DNA of 19,447 bases, from assembly GCA_028282865.1 (NCBI GenBank), contig JANQHA010000514.1, forward strand, positions 1-19,447, given 5' to 3'. Both the position numbers and the translations under genes were made by a program. Origin of the DNA: Oligoflexales bacterium. Its GTDB lineage: Bacteria > Bdellovibrionota_B > Oligoflexia > Oligoflexales > CACXFL01. The notes under the pieces are model-generated. The model did not search any database, had not been told where the DNA came from, and saw only the letters and a program-made list of their open reading frames with translations. This document shows, piece after piece, positions 7,929 through 15,899 of the stretch (the first letter of the stretch is position 1; every line of letters starts with the position of its first letter).

Positions 7929-9086
7929 ATGAAACTCAAACTATTTTTAAGCATTTTTTTTATGACTGCGATCAATCAGCAGTCGTTAGCAGAAGGACGA
8001 ACCGACAACGGTGGCGAAGATTTAGCAGCAAAATTTATCGCAGCTGGCTATGAAATCCTCGATTACATCAGTAAAGAATCATCTGAAAACTCGGGGGTTA
8101 GACTAAGCAAAGAAGAACTAACACAGCTTTATAAAACCATCAAAGAAACTACCGTAGACCCTGTAGACAAACTCATCTACGACGATGATCACGGTGGAGA
8201 GGTTGATGCCAGGGTTGTAAAAAGAAACGGCCGTTGGATTATCGAACTTCAAAAAGATGAATGGTTAAACCCGGAAGATGGAAACTTTCTTGGTCGGCCC
8301 CAAAGAACAGTTCTTCACGAATACCTACGAGCAGCATCAAAAAATCAAAAGTTTAGCATATCCCTTAATGACCGTAACAATCGGATATCCTCTAGGCTAA
8401 ACACGAAAGCCTTCGAAGCAGGTAAATACTTTGATCTCGCTGTAGACTTAAATAACTATGCAGGGCTTGTTTGTAATGGAAACGACTTTAACGCCTATCC
8501 AAACAAACGCTATCGATATTGCAAAATGAACCAAGCCAAAACTAACTTTTGCTACAGGGGTAGCCCTGCGGCAATAATAGCGATGGCTGAGTCAAAATCT
8601 CTAGCTTGGGACAGCAAAGAGTACTTTAGTCGTGCCGATTATAGTAGTAATAAAAGTGAAGAATTAGAGTTAACATATGAAAACCTAAGAGATGCTAGTA
8701 CCAATAAACACATCACCGTCGGTCCTTGCGGTAAGACAGTTTCCTACTCATGTAAGCTCAAATCAAAAGACTCGACTATATTAGTGACTAAGAACTTCAA
8801 AGTTTCGTTTTTTGGTAAAAGTTACCCAGAGATAACTCGACAAAGTATTTCAGTAACTACATTAGCCAATGAGAAAAATTTGGACTTGTCGATATATAGT
8901 TTGAAACCTATTGCCATCGAAGACTTTGATCCTCAAAAAGGTTTTTCACTCTTCTTTGATGACGGTGCTGTGACATATGATTGGGTTTTTACTTTCAATA
9001 AGGGGTCAAATAGATTCCAAGTTTCCTTACTGTTTGACGGTGATATAGACCCAGTTTCGGCTCAATACACCTGTGAACAAAGCTAA
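7929..9086 (+). CDS. Secreted protein of unknown function with six cysteines in the mature part
   Basis: A 385-residue protein with a clear Sec signal peptide (Lys-rich start, hydrophobic core FLSIFFMTAI, cleavage likely after SLA at about residue 21). The mature protein starts E-G-R-T-D-N-G-G-E-D, like secreted proteins I associate with Bdellovibrio relatives that open with an 'NGGD'-type motif. Near residue 135 it has the TVLHEYLRA segment seen in that group. This is not a complete HExxH zinc-protease motif, so enzymatic activity should not be assumed. Six cysteines (LVC, RYC, NFC, GPC, YSC, YTC) could form three disulfides, in keeping with export. The C-terminal half looks beta-rich. AGAAAGG lies upstream of the ATG. 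The 50-base gap to the TIGR02147 gene suggests co-transcription. Function is unknown. Confidence 0.75.
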   Translation: MKLKLFLSIFFMTAINQQSLAEGRTDNGGEDLAAKFIAAGYEILDYISKESSENSGVRLSKEELTQLYKTIKETTVDPVDKLIYDDDHGGEVDARVVKRNGRWIIELQKDEWLNPEDGNFLGRPQRTVLHEYLRAASKNQKFSISLNDRNNRISSRLNTKAFEAGKYFDLAVDLNNYAGLVCNGNDFNAYPNKRYRYCKMNQAKTNFCYRGSPAAIIAMAESKSLAWDSKEYFSRADYSSNKSEELELTYENLRDASTNKHITVGPCGKTVSYSCKLKSKDSTILVTKNFKVSFFGKSYPEITRQSISVTTLANEKNLDLSIYSLKPIAIEDFDPQKGFSLFFDDGAVTYDWVFTFNKGSNRFQVSLLFDGDIDPVSAQYTCEQS

Positions 9087-9127
9087 ACAAACTGATAGAG
9101 CTTGTTACGACAAACTATAAGATCTAT

Positions 9128-9186
9128 GAGGGGTTAGGTGTGAGCGGCTATATAAAAGCAGTAGCACTTCAACCCCTCCTCTTTTA
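9128..9186 (+). terminator. Putative terminator between the convergent secreted-protein and slipin genes
   Basis: GAGGGGTT (9128-9135) pairs perfectly with AACCCCTC (9171-9178), and CTCTTTT follows on the plus strand. The 35-base interior contains a further small dyad (GCTA 9147-9150, TAGC 9162-9165). The loop is longer than usual for an intrinsic terminator. On the minus strand there is no T run, so it mainly serves the plus-strand unit. Confidence 0.5.
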
Positions 9187-9188
9187 AG

Positions 9189-9935
9189 TTACTTACTCGT
9201 CAGGTTCTTGATCAAATCAAGCGGTATCGGAAACACAATCGTTGAGTTCTGATCGGTGGCAATATCGCTTAGGGTTTGAAGATAACGAAGCTGCATAGCA
9301 GAACCTCCCGATGAGCTAGCAATGGTATCGGCAGCTTCCCGTAGTTTTTCTGCAGCCTGTTGCTCACCTTCAGCAGCAATGATCTTGGCACGACGTACCC
9401 GCTCAGCTTCTGCTTCTTTAGCCATAGCACGCTGCATATCAATTGGAAGATCGACGTGCTTGATTTCGACACTGATTACTTTAATGCCCCAAGGATCGGT
9501 GTTCTGGTCAAGAATACCTTGAAGCTTTGAATTGATCTTTTCGCGACTAGAAAGCAAGTCATCCATAGTATGCTCACCTAAAATAGACCTAAGGTGAGTT
9601 TGCGCTAGTTGACTAGTAGCATATAAATAATTTTCTACATTATTAACAGCGCGGTTGGGGTCCACAACTCTAAAGTACAAAACCGCATTTACCTTCAAGG
9701 TTACGTTATCACGACTGATAACATCCTGGGGATCGATATCCATAGTAATAGTTCGGATAGAAATTTTCTTCATCCGATCGATAAAGGGTATCAAAATAAA
9801 TAAACCAGGACCCTTCGGCTCACCAAGAACACGTCCAAGTCGAAACACAACACCTCGCTCATACTCTTGAAGCACCTTCAACGACATTGATAAAAAAGCT
9901 GCGACTACGATCACTAAAACAATTAACCCGCTCAT
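9189..9935 (-). CDS. Slipin (stomatin/SPFH-band 7) membrane protein
   Basis: A 248-residue stomatin-like protein. One N-terminal membrane helix (about residues 3-22) is followed by the band-7 domain: [27 protein letters not shown], a [19 protein letters not shown] strand pair and the [16 protein letters not shown] element. A charged helical segment, [21 protein letters not shown], drives oligomerisation in this family, and a short hydrophobic C-terminal tail follows ([12 protein letters not shown]). In the family, slipins build membrane microdomains and are substrates of the paired NfeD protease, which cuts near the hydrophobic C terminus. The AGGAG ribosome-binding site overlaps the TAG of nfeD eight bases upstream, so the two are co-translated. 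This is the last gene of the minus-strand series. Confidence 0.95.
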   Translation of the reverse strand: MSGLIVLVIVVAAFLSMSLKVLQEYERGVVFRLGRVLGEPKGPGLFILIPFIDRMKKISIRTITMDIDPQDVISRDNVTLKVNAVLYFRVVDPNRAVNNVENYLYATSQLAQTHLRSILGEHTMDDLLSSREKINSKLQGILDQNTDPWGIKVISVEIKHVDLPIDMQRAMAKEAEAERVRRAKIIAAEGEQQAAEKLREAADTIASSSGGSAMQLRYLQTLSDIATDQNSTIVFPIPLDLIKNLTSK

Positions 9936-9943
9936 ACAATCTC

Positions 9944-11263
9944 CTAAGAATTATTTATTTTTTTAACAGTAAGCAGTAAACCATTTCGATCCACTACTTC
10001 AACTTGGTCTTCGTTAGAAATCATCAAATCTGGCGAATGCGATTTGGCCCGCCATAGTTCCCCTTCGACAAGGACATTACCGTAACCATCTACAAAATCA
10101 TTCTTAACTTGTACCACTGATCCAACCAAAGCCTCAGACCCAGTGGTTGGCTTGGACCGCTCTGCCTTTAAAACTAAATAGCCAATAGTTGCAGCCGTCG
10201 CTCCGATCGTCAAAGCACCAGGTAAAATAGTAAACCAAGAAACCTGAAGACCTTGCTCATTGCCTGGATCAACTAACAAAAACGATCCCACCACAAAGGC
10301 AATAAACCCGCCAATCCCCAAAACCCCGAAACTCGGCACAAAAACCTCGGCAACCATCAAAGCTACGCCAACCAGCAGCATTAACATTGCACCGAAGCTA
10401 ACGGGCAAAACCGAAGTCGCTATCAAAGCGAGAATCATACAAATACCGCCAGCAACTCCCGGAAATAAAGCGCCTGGATGAGTCAACTCAAATCCTAGCC
10501 CAATTAAACCCGCGACAAATAATAAATAAAATAAATTAGGGTTTGATAAGATTTCTAAAAACTCTTGTTTGGGTGTTCGCTCGTAAGTAAGCACCGAGCT
10601 TTTAGCAGTCCTAAGCTCGTAAGGCTCCTTTTTCCCAAAAATTGAAACTTTACGCCCATCAATTTTTTCTAATAAGGTTGCGACATCAGGAACTATCAAA
10701 TCGATCACATTATTATCTAGCGCTTCCTTAGCAGTAATAGAAGCTGATGCGATAACAAAGGAGCGAGCCACTTCGATATTTCTCCCACGTTCCTGGGCAA
10801 TAGACTCTATAAAAGCCGTGGTATCTTCCTCGACCTTTCGGGACACTTCATTGTTACCCATATCTTTTCCCGAAGCACTCACTGGGTGAGAGGCCCCTAT
10901 GTTGGTTCCCTGAGCCATAGCTGCGACGTGACCTGCAAGAGTTATAAATGCTCCGGCACTCCCAGCACGGGACCCAGAGGGCCCGACCCATACAACAACC
11001 GGGAACGGTGCTGCCAGTATCTGCTTAACCATAGACCGGGTTGAATCAAGCGCGCCCCCGGGCGTATCAAGCTGGATAATAAGGCCTTCCAAGCTCTGCT
11101 CCTTCACCTGAGCTACCGCCGATTTCAAAATGTCATCAGATGCCGATCCAACTATACCGACTTCTACCCGCAGCCATACACCAGAACGATTTGGCTCTGC
11201 CAAAAGTGTAGAGGTAATCATCGAAATTAAAATAACAAGCAAAGAGTTCTTAATAAAATTCAT
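9944..11263 (-). CDS. NfeD-family membrane serine protease (ClpP-class, long form)
   Basis: A 439-residue long-form NfeD. A signal peptide ([15 protein letters not shown]..., cleavage near LLA) is followed by a ClpP-like crotonase-fold protease domain (about 25-200), with [13 protein letters not shown] and the nucleophile motif [12 protein letters not shown] did not assign the general-base Lys. Four or five membrane helices (about 230-370) and a C-terminal OB-fold NfeD domain ([12 protein letters not shown]...[10 protein letters not shown]) complete the protein. It should work with the adjacent slipin in membrane protein quality control. I chose the ATG at 11261-11263 because it overlaps the upstream gene's TGA as ATGA and begins a clean signal peptide. 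A start at 11308 would bury the signal sequence. Co-translation with the upstream UDG-fold-like gene is likely. Confidence 0.93.
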   Translation of the reverse strand: MNFIKNSLLVILISMITSTLLAEPNRSGVWLRVEVGIVGSASDDILKSAVAQVKEQSLEGLIIQLDTPGGALDSTRSMVKQILAAPFPVVVWVGPSGSRAGSAGAFITLAGHVAAMAQGTNIGASHPVSASGKDMGNNEVSRKVEEDTTAFIESIAQERGRNIEVARSFVIASASITAKEALDNNVIDLIVPDVATLLEKIDGRKVSIFGKKEPYELRTAKSSVLTYERTPKQEFLEILSNPNLFYLLFVAGLIGLGFELTHPGALFPGVAGGICMILALIATSVLPVSFGAMLMLLVGVALMVAEVFVPSFGVLGIGGFIAFVVGSFLLVDPGNEQGLQVSWFTILPGALTIGATAATIGYLVLKAERSKPTTGSEALVGSVVQVKNDFVDGYGNVLVEGELWRAKSHSPDLMISNEDQVEVVDRNGLLLTVKKINNS

Positions 11264-11727
11264 GAAACCTGACCCAATAGAAATTTTAAATGTTGTAGAT
11301 GCTCCCATACCTTAACCTTAAGAGAAGGTTGCTCGTGGAAATGAATGGGGTGGTGAGTATAAACGGCCCGTATATCACGGCTGAAGTGAAACCACTTGCC
11401 CCAGGAGTGAGATATAGTTTTTTTTGAGGACAACACAACCAAAAAGCAAGGGCTTTTTGGCACCGTCTTAGGGTCTTTAACTATTTGATAATCACGAGTG
11501 TCAAGACCGATCGATTTTGCCATCTTATCAACGACGGTTAAGGTATTCTCATCTAGTCGATTTTCAAAATCTCCGAATATAACTTTGCATCGAGAGTCAC
11601 TAGAACTATTAGCCGCATAATCACCGTCTGGCAAATTATGAGGTCCTCGGTCCAATGCGGTCGCTGGCCAAAAAAGACCTCGGTCTTTTTGCCACAACAT
11701 ATGATTTAAGTATTGATCTTCATCCAT
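11260..11727 (-). CDS. Uracil-DNA-glycosylase-fold-like protein lacking the catalytic motif
   Basis: About 155 residues, probably cytoplasmic. The C terminus, YTHHPIHFHEQPSLKVKVWE followed by HLQHLKFLLG, closely resembles the last motif of family-4-type uracil-DNA glycosylases (T-Y-H-P-...-P-x-x-K-x-x-x-W-x-x-L-x-x-L). The middle segment ENTLTVVDKMAKSIGLDTRDYQI matches the helix and strand 'G..LL..ML.aIGL....yi' of that fold. The N-terminal G-E-x-P-G-x-x-E/D motif and iron-sulfur cysteines of active enzymes are not visible, so it is probably a non-catalytic UDG-fold protein. A DNA polymerase III psi-like subunit (HolD has a related fold) is an alternative. The ATG at 11727 is preferred, though a GTG at 11730 precedes it and neither has a strong ribosome-binding site. 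The stop overlaps the nfeD start by four bases, and the start lies 31 bases after the receiver-TPR gene. Confidence 0.6.
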   Translation of the reverse strand: MDEDQYLNHMLWQKDRGLFWPATALDRGPHNLPDGDYAANSSSDSRCKVIFGDFENRLDENTLTVVDKMAKSIGLDTRDYQIVKDPKTVPKSPCFLVVLSSKKTISHSWGKWFHFSRDIRAVYTHHPIHFHEQPSLKVKVWEHLQHLKFLLGQVS

Positions 11728-11758
11728 CACGAAGAGTTTATATCAGATCGAAATCTAA

Positions 11759-13273
11759 CTACGCAACACTCTTTGTATGAGAAACCCTTCGTTTTTTTAG
11801 CTGGTTAGAGTTATCTTTTTCGCTTTTTTCCCCATATTGGGCATATTTCGATGTCTGCTTCAAATACCGGCTGAGAAAGTAAGCCTTGCCATTTTGCCGA
11901 GTATTCTCATAACAGATGTTTAGCAGGTGTAACGACTCCTGCACTCCCCCCTCTACCAAGCTAAGGCTTTTATGGAGATAGTTTATAGCGTCACCATACT
12001 TTTCAATTTGAATGTAAAGCCGCGATAACGGTAACAGCGACTGTGCCGAGCCCCTTTTTATTAGACCACGGTATATCTTAATCGCCTCAATAGGCTCCCC
12101 GTAGTGAGCGTAGGCTTTAGCTTTTAGCTTCAGTAAGTCAACTTGGTCAACATGCTGCCTCAACCCTTCGTCTATAATCTCAAACACCTTTTCTTTCTGG
12201 TCAGTTTTTAGATACAGCCTTGCCATAACAATATAGGTATCAATTTTCTGCTTATTAGCTTTTTTCTCATCTTTTAATAAATACTCGGCCTTTTGGACTT
12301 CTTGGTTTTCTAGACATACCTGAACCATCTTTTCCAATGACGCAGTATTGCTTGGAAAATAACGGCGTATCCGCTTGTAGTAGTATATCGCTTTATCCAT
12401 ATTGTCCTGCATTTTGTATGCCTGAGCCATGGCGAATAATGCAGGACGATATTTAACATTCTCTTTCAATGCTTCACGAAGGTGAACCATCGCATCTTCC
12501 ACCTCGTTTTTTTCCATCAATAATACTGCGATCTGAGTCTGGCGCTTTGGCTGGCGAGGGTTAAGCTCTAGCTCCTTTGCCATATACTCAATTGCTTCAT
12601 CGTTCTTTTTAAGCTTGATAAGTATATTTGCAAGCACGGCATAAGATCGGTGATAGTTCGAGTTTAGCTCAGCATTTTCTCGAAGAATTGTAATACTTTG
12701 CTCACTTTTACCCTGTCGATGTAATGTCAGAGCTTTTAAGTGACGTAAGGGCTGATTTTTCTCATCAGCATTTAGTCCCTCGTCGATAGCCGCTAGTGCT
12801 TCACTATATTTTCGCTGGTGAAACAACCGCTCGGCTAACCTTTGGTACTTTAATTTATCAGACGGTTGACAGTATGACTTCAGAAGAGTTGACATCTTCT
12901 TTTCTAGCTCAGATACTTTAAAAGGCTTCACCAAATAATCGTTCGCACCGAGATCGGCTGCTTTAACAATCTCTTCTTTTGATGCTTCACCACTCACAAC
13001 TATGATTGGAATAGCAAAGTCTGCGTCACGGTTTCTTATCGACTCAACCACGTCAAAACCCGAACTATCAGGAAGGTATAAATCCAATACGACCATATCG
13101 ATCGACTTACTTCTAAGCAGCTTCAACGAATCCAAACAATTAGAAGATTCGTAGATCTTGGTAAAGCCCATAGATTCGGCTACACGACGGACGGCCTTAC
13201 GAATCTGTGGGTGGTCATCTACCACAAGGATTCCGTAAGGAGACGCATCAAACTTATCTTTACTATCTTCCAT
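11759..13273 (-). CDS. Response regulator receiver fused to a long TPR array
   Basis: About 504 residues. Residues 12-130 are a complete receiver domain: acidic pair in ILVVDDH, phospho-acceptor Asp64 in MVVLDLYLPDSSG, Ser94 in IIVVSGEA and Lys116-Pro in DYLVKPF. The rest, to about residue 480, is a run of roughly nine or ten TPR-like helical pairs (for example RLFHQRKYSEALAAIDEGL, AQAYKMQDNMDKAIYYYKRI, AKAYAHYGEPIEAIKIYRGL). The tail is basic (KKRRVSHTK). It has no DNA-binding domain, so phosphorylation presumably changes what the TPR scaffold binds. I chose the ATG at 13271-13273 with a GGAG 12 bases upstream. The frame also opens at a TTG (13291) without a good ribosome-binding site. It lies in the same direction as the TPR and RNase Y-like genes, but about 100 bases and two dyads separate it from them. 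Confidence 0.88.
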   Translation of the reverse strand: MEDSKDKFDASPYGILVVDDHPQIRKAVRRVAESMGFTKIYESSNCLDSLKLLRSKSIDMVVLDLYLPDSSGFDVVESIRNRDADFAIPIIVVSGEASKEEIVKAADLGANDYLVKPFKVSELEKKMSTLLKSYCQPSDKLKYQRLAERLFHQRKYSEALAAIDEGLNADEKNQPLRHLKALTLHRQGKSEQSITILRENAELNSNYHRSYAVLANILIKLKKNDEAIEYMAKELELNPRQPKRQTQIAVLLMEKNEVEDAMVHLREALKENVKYRPALFAMAQAYKMQDNMDKAIYYYKRIRRYFPSNTASLEKMVQVCLENQEVQKAEYLLKDEKKANKQKIDTYIVMARLYLKTDQKEKVFEIIDEGLRQHVDQVDLLKLKAKAYAHYGEPIEAIKIYRGLIKRGSAQSLLPLSRLYIQIEKYGDAINYLHKSLSLVEGGVQESLHLLNICYENTRQNGKAYFLSRYLKQTSKYAQYGEKSEKDNSNQLKKRRVSHTKSVA

Positions 13274-13328
13274 AAGACATTGACTCTCCAAAGGTTTTTG
13301 TCGGCAGGGGCGCTTGAGGTCTTAAATC

Positions 13329-13379
13329 TTGAATTGATATTCAATGTAACTAACTGAAATCAATAAACATTATTTCAGT
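13329..13379. promoter_or_regulatory. Two adjacent dyads between the TPR and receiver-TPR genes
   Basis: ACTGAAAT (13353-13360) and ATTTCAGT (13372-13379) form a perfect 8-base dyad around 11 bases. TTGAAT (13329-13334) and ATTCAA (13339-13344) form a perfect 6-base dyad around TGAT. The first begins just after the stop of the minus-strand TPR gene but has no T run behind it, so it is a weak terminator at best. Both could be operators for the receiver-TPR gene. Confidence 0.35.
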
Positions 13380-13380
13380 A

Positions 13381-14097
13381 TTACCAATTAGCCGATAGGC
13401 TCGCATAGGCTCGAGAACTTAAATTATTGGGATCGATTTGCGAGGCCTTTTGCCATTCAACCTTAGCAAGGTCATCTCGTCCTTGGTGATGATGAATAAT
13501 ACCCAAGATATTGCGAGCTGGTGCGTGATCAGGATACTTTGCTAATAGGATATCTAGTTCCTTCCTAGCTTTTTCTGGTTCGGAACTTTCGAGGTAAAGC
13601 TTTGCGAGATTCAGCCTAGCCTCTTTCATATCCGCAAACAGCTCAAGAGATTTCTCATACTCAGCGATCGCATGACTTAACATTCCGCTACTGCGGTATA
13701 GCTCGGCACTTTTTACATGCAGATTTGCTAATCGCCCTAGTATGAGCTTAGGTGCTTTTTCGTCGTGTTCAAGCTGTTTACCTAAATCTTCAAAATGCTG
13801 AGTGGCTTCTTCATAGCGACCTAAATCACACAATGTAATCGTTAGATTCAAAGCAGCTTCGATAAAATTTGGATTCGCCTTTAGTGCAGAATTAAACTGC
13901 TCGAGTGCTTCTGCAAACCTAGATTGTTTGTGAAAAGTCAGCCCCAATAAATTATGTAAATTCGCGATAGCACCATAGTTAGTAAGCGTTGTTTTCAGCA
14001 GCTTTTCTGCCGCTTCGAACCGATTTACCTTGAGATAAAAATCGACTTTCTTCTTGATTTCATTTATATCATCGCGCGCAATATTAAATGAGTTCAA
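13381..14097 (-). CDS. TPR repeat protein
   Basis: A 238-residue cytoplasmic protein made almost entirely of tetratricopeptide repeats. Recognisable units start near residues 15, 48 (LHNLLGLTFHKQSRFAEALE), 82 (LNLTITLCDLGRYEEATQHF), 125 (HVKSAELYRSSGMLSHAIAE), 158 (LNLAKLYLESSEPEKARKEL) and 193 (LGIIHHHQGRDDLAKVEWQK). Several are close to the consensus, including the G-x-Y-E-E-A turn and the final DP. No signal peptide is present. The start is a TTG at 14095-14097 with AGAGG eight bases upstream, and no ATG is nearby in frame. It begins 20 bases after the RNase Y-like gene, so the two are probably co-transcribed and it could be an adaptor for that protein. This link is inferred from position only. 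Confidence 0.85.
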   Translation of the reverse strand: MNSFNIARDDINEIKKKVDFYLKVNRFEAAEKLLKTTLTNYGAIANLHNLLGLTFHKQSRFAEALEQFNSALKANPNFIEAALNLTITLCDLGRYEEATQHFEDLGKQLEHDEKAPKLILGRLANLHVKSAELYRSSGMLSHAIAEYEKSLELFADMKEARLNLAKLYLESSEPEKARKELDILLAKYPDHAPARNILGIIHHHQGRDDLAKVEWQKASQIDPNNLSSRAYASLSANW

Positions 14098-14117
14098 CGG
14101 TTTAACCTCTTGATCCC

Positions 14118-15686
14118 TTAAGCCACAGCCACGGACTCAAACCTTCGAGTCACCAAAATTTTGATTTGTCCAGGATATGCTACATTCTCTTCGACTTGTT
14201 TTGCTATTGCCGACGACAAGCTCTGCAGATCATCCTCTGAGACTTTCTTATGATTCACCTCGACATGAACTTCTCTAGCCCCATTCATTATTTCAACTTT
14301 TACAATCCCTGGAAAAGTCTTTACCACATCATCAATAGAGCTTAATCGATCCTGATAGCCTTCCTCAAGATTCACCCGAGCACCAGGTCTAGCACCAGAC
14401 AATGTATCCGCAGCTTGGAGGACATAGGCTAGCGGAGTTTCAACAATAAGGTCAGCGTGATGGGACATAACAGTATCGCAAATCACCTTATTCTCACCGT
14501 AACGATCTGCATAGTCACCACTAATAACTGCGTGACTACCTTCAATCCGGTAGTCGATAGATTTTCCAATGTCATGAAGCAGGCCGCATCTTTTAGCTTG
14601 ATCAGGGTCAACACCGAGTTCCTGCGCCAAAATTCCGGCTAACTTAGCAACTTCCAATGAATGGAAATACTGGTTTTGTCGATAACTAGTTCGCCAGTTT
14701 AAGGAACCAACCATCTTTAGAATTTCCACATGAATCCCATCAAGCTGCAGTTCATAGAGCGCCTGCTTACCCATGGTCTCGGCCTGTTGCTCCAGCTTTC
14801 GTCGGTGATGTGCATAAGTCGATTCGACCTTAGCCCAGGTATTAGGATGGCGATTTAACAAATCTTCTAAACTAAGCTTGACGGCTTCCTTGTAAATACC
14901 AAATCCACCCCCCAAACGAACCACAGGCTGCGCACCGGACTGGTCTAAAGTCACGTTGACACCTTCGCTAAGTTCCACAAGGTCATCAATAAGCTTGCAA
15001 GGATCAGCAGCAAGTAGTTCGACCTTCGAAGAGTCCTTGACCTCGACATGGCTCACCCCTTTTGGCCAAATGAACTCGGGCGCATAGCGAGACTGGGTCG
15101 TAGCAAGAAACCGGTTCGCCATTCTTTTAGAGCTTGAACTTAGTTCATCATCTAAAAATTTCAGATACTTGGTGCAGTCAAGCTGCCGCTTTCGGACCAA
15201 ATCGCTCTTCATCGATTCAACTAGCGCCGATGGCTGAACTTGTGCCACAGACACCAGCTGTGTCTGAAGGGTCTGCTTGAGCTTTTCTTGCTCAGCAAGG
15301 ATGCTATCGTGCGCCTGCTTAGCCCGGTCACGCCTAGCACGAACCTGGTCCAAATCTTTGGCGCGCTTTTCAACCCTATGCTGCTCGTACTCTAAGTACT
15401 CTTGACGCTGCTCCATATCTGCTTCGCGGGCAGCACAATCGCTGACACGGTCTTCGTAAGCACCTTCTAATTCTTCACTTGCAGCTTGGATCTTCTCACT
15501 AGTTCTTTCGTACTCCTCGCTTTTAAGCTTCTCGACCTGCTTCTTGGCATCGTTAATAACAAGCTTTGTTTGCAGTTTATTCCCTGCCCTAAGCCTCCTG
15601 GGTAAAAAATAAAGCAGAATCAAAAAAATAACGTATCCAACTCCCAAGGAGCCAAGCGCTAAATATAAATATTCTTGAGTATCCAT
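14118..15686 (-). CDS. RNase Y-like HD-domain protein with degenerate KH domain
   Basis: The 522-residue layout is that of RNase Y, the membrane-anchored endoribonuclease that starts mRNA decay. It has an N-terminal membrane helix (5-29), a long charged coiled coil (about 40-150), a KH-position region (about 211-280), an HD domain and the family C-terminal segment (GAREVHVEV...YPGQIKILVTR). The HD domain is intact: RTSYRQN...HSLEVA with His342, LLHDIGKSIDY with His371-Asp372, GSHAVI, the His409-His410 pair, and QAADTLSGARPGAR with Asp427. The KH region lacks the GxxG RNA-binding loop (normally IIGREGRNIR). At that place it has a segment like ADPCKLIDDL, and then GVNVTLDQSG...AVKLSLEDLL keeps the fold pattern. 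The C-terminal end is also divergent (ESVAVA). A GAGGG upstream supports the ATG. It is either a divergent RNase Y or a paralogue with altered RNA recognition. Confidence 0.88.
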   Translation of the reverse strand: MDTQEYLYLALGSLGVGYVIFLILLYFLPRRLRAGNKLQTKLVINDAKKQVEKLKSEEYERTSEKIQAASEELEGAYEDRVSDCAAREADMEQRQEYLEYEQHRVEKRAKDLDQVRARRDRAKQAHDSILAEQEKLKQTLQTQLVSVAQVQPSALVESMKSDLVRKRQLDCTKYLKFLDDELSSSSKRMANRFLATTQSRYAPEFIWPKGVSHVEVKDSSKVELLAADPCKLIDDLVELSEGVNVTLDQSGAQPVVRLGGGFGIYKEAVKLSLEDLLNRHPNTWAKVESTYAHHRRKLEQQAETMGKQALYELQLDGIHVEILKMVGSLNWRTSYRQNQYFHSLEVAKLAGILAQELGVDPDQAKRCGLLHDIGKSIDYRIEGSHAVISGDYADRYGENKVICDTVMSHHADLIVETPLAYVLQAADTLSGARPGARVNLEEGYQDRLSSIDDVVKTFPGIVKVEIMNGAREVHVEVNHKKVSEDDLQSLSSAIAKQVEENVAYPGQIKILVTRRFESVAVA

Positions 15687-15823
15687 CGTTCCCTCATTTA
15701 CCTATATAGCCTATCAACCGTAGACAGTTAGCTATCTATATCATAGAATTTTCAAATAGAGGCCGATATTCATTGTAATTAGTAAAGCCTCATAATTATT
15801 TTAACCTGTATCACGTAATTATG

Positions 15824-15848
15824 TTGGCACAAAGCACCTGAATGCCAA
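15824..15848. promoter_or_regulatory. TTGGCA-N13-TGCCAA dyad in the divergent gap
   Basis: A perfect 6-base inverted repeat with a 13-base spacer lies about 50-75 bases before the LPP20-like gene, in the 213-base gap that also holds the start region of the RNase Y-like gene. It could bind a dimeric regulator of one or both genes. I did not find a clear -35/-10 pair. The rest of the gap is AT-rich and otherwise featureless. Confidence 0.25.
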
Positions 15849-15899
15849 AATACAGGATAAAATATATTTAGTCGTCTCTATTAGCGAGGTATGAGCCCA

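Noticed and set aside
8310..8340. Zinc metalloprotease motif in the secreted protein (LHEYLR)
   Set aside because: The second His of HExxH is absent, so no protease call is justified.
11264..11308. Longer NfeD start at 11308
   Set aside because: It adds 15 residues before a clean signal peptide and ignores the ATGA overlap with the upstream gene at 11260-11263.
15824..15840. Sigma54 promoter at TTGGCAC
   Set aside because: The -12 GC is missing at the required spacing from the -24 GG.
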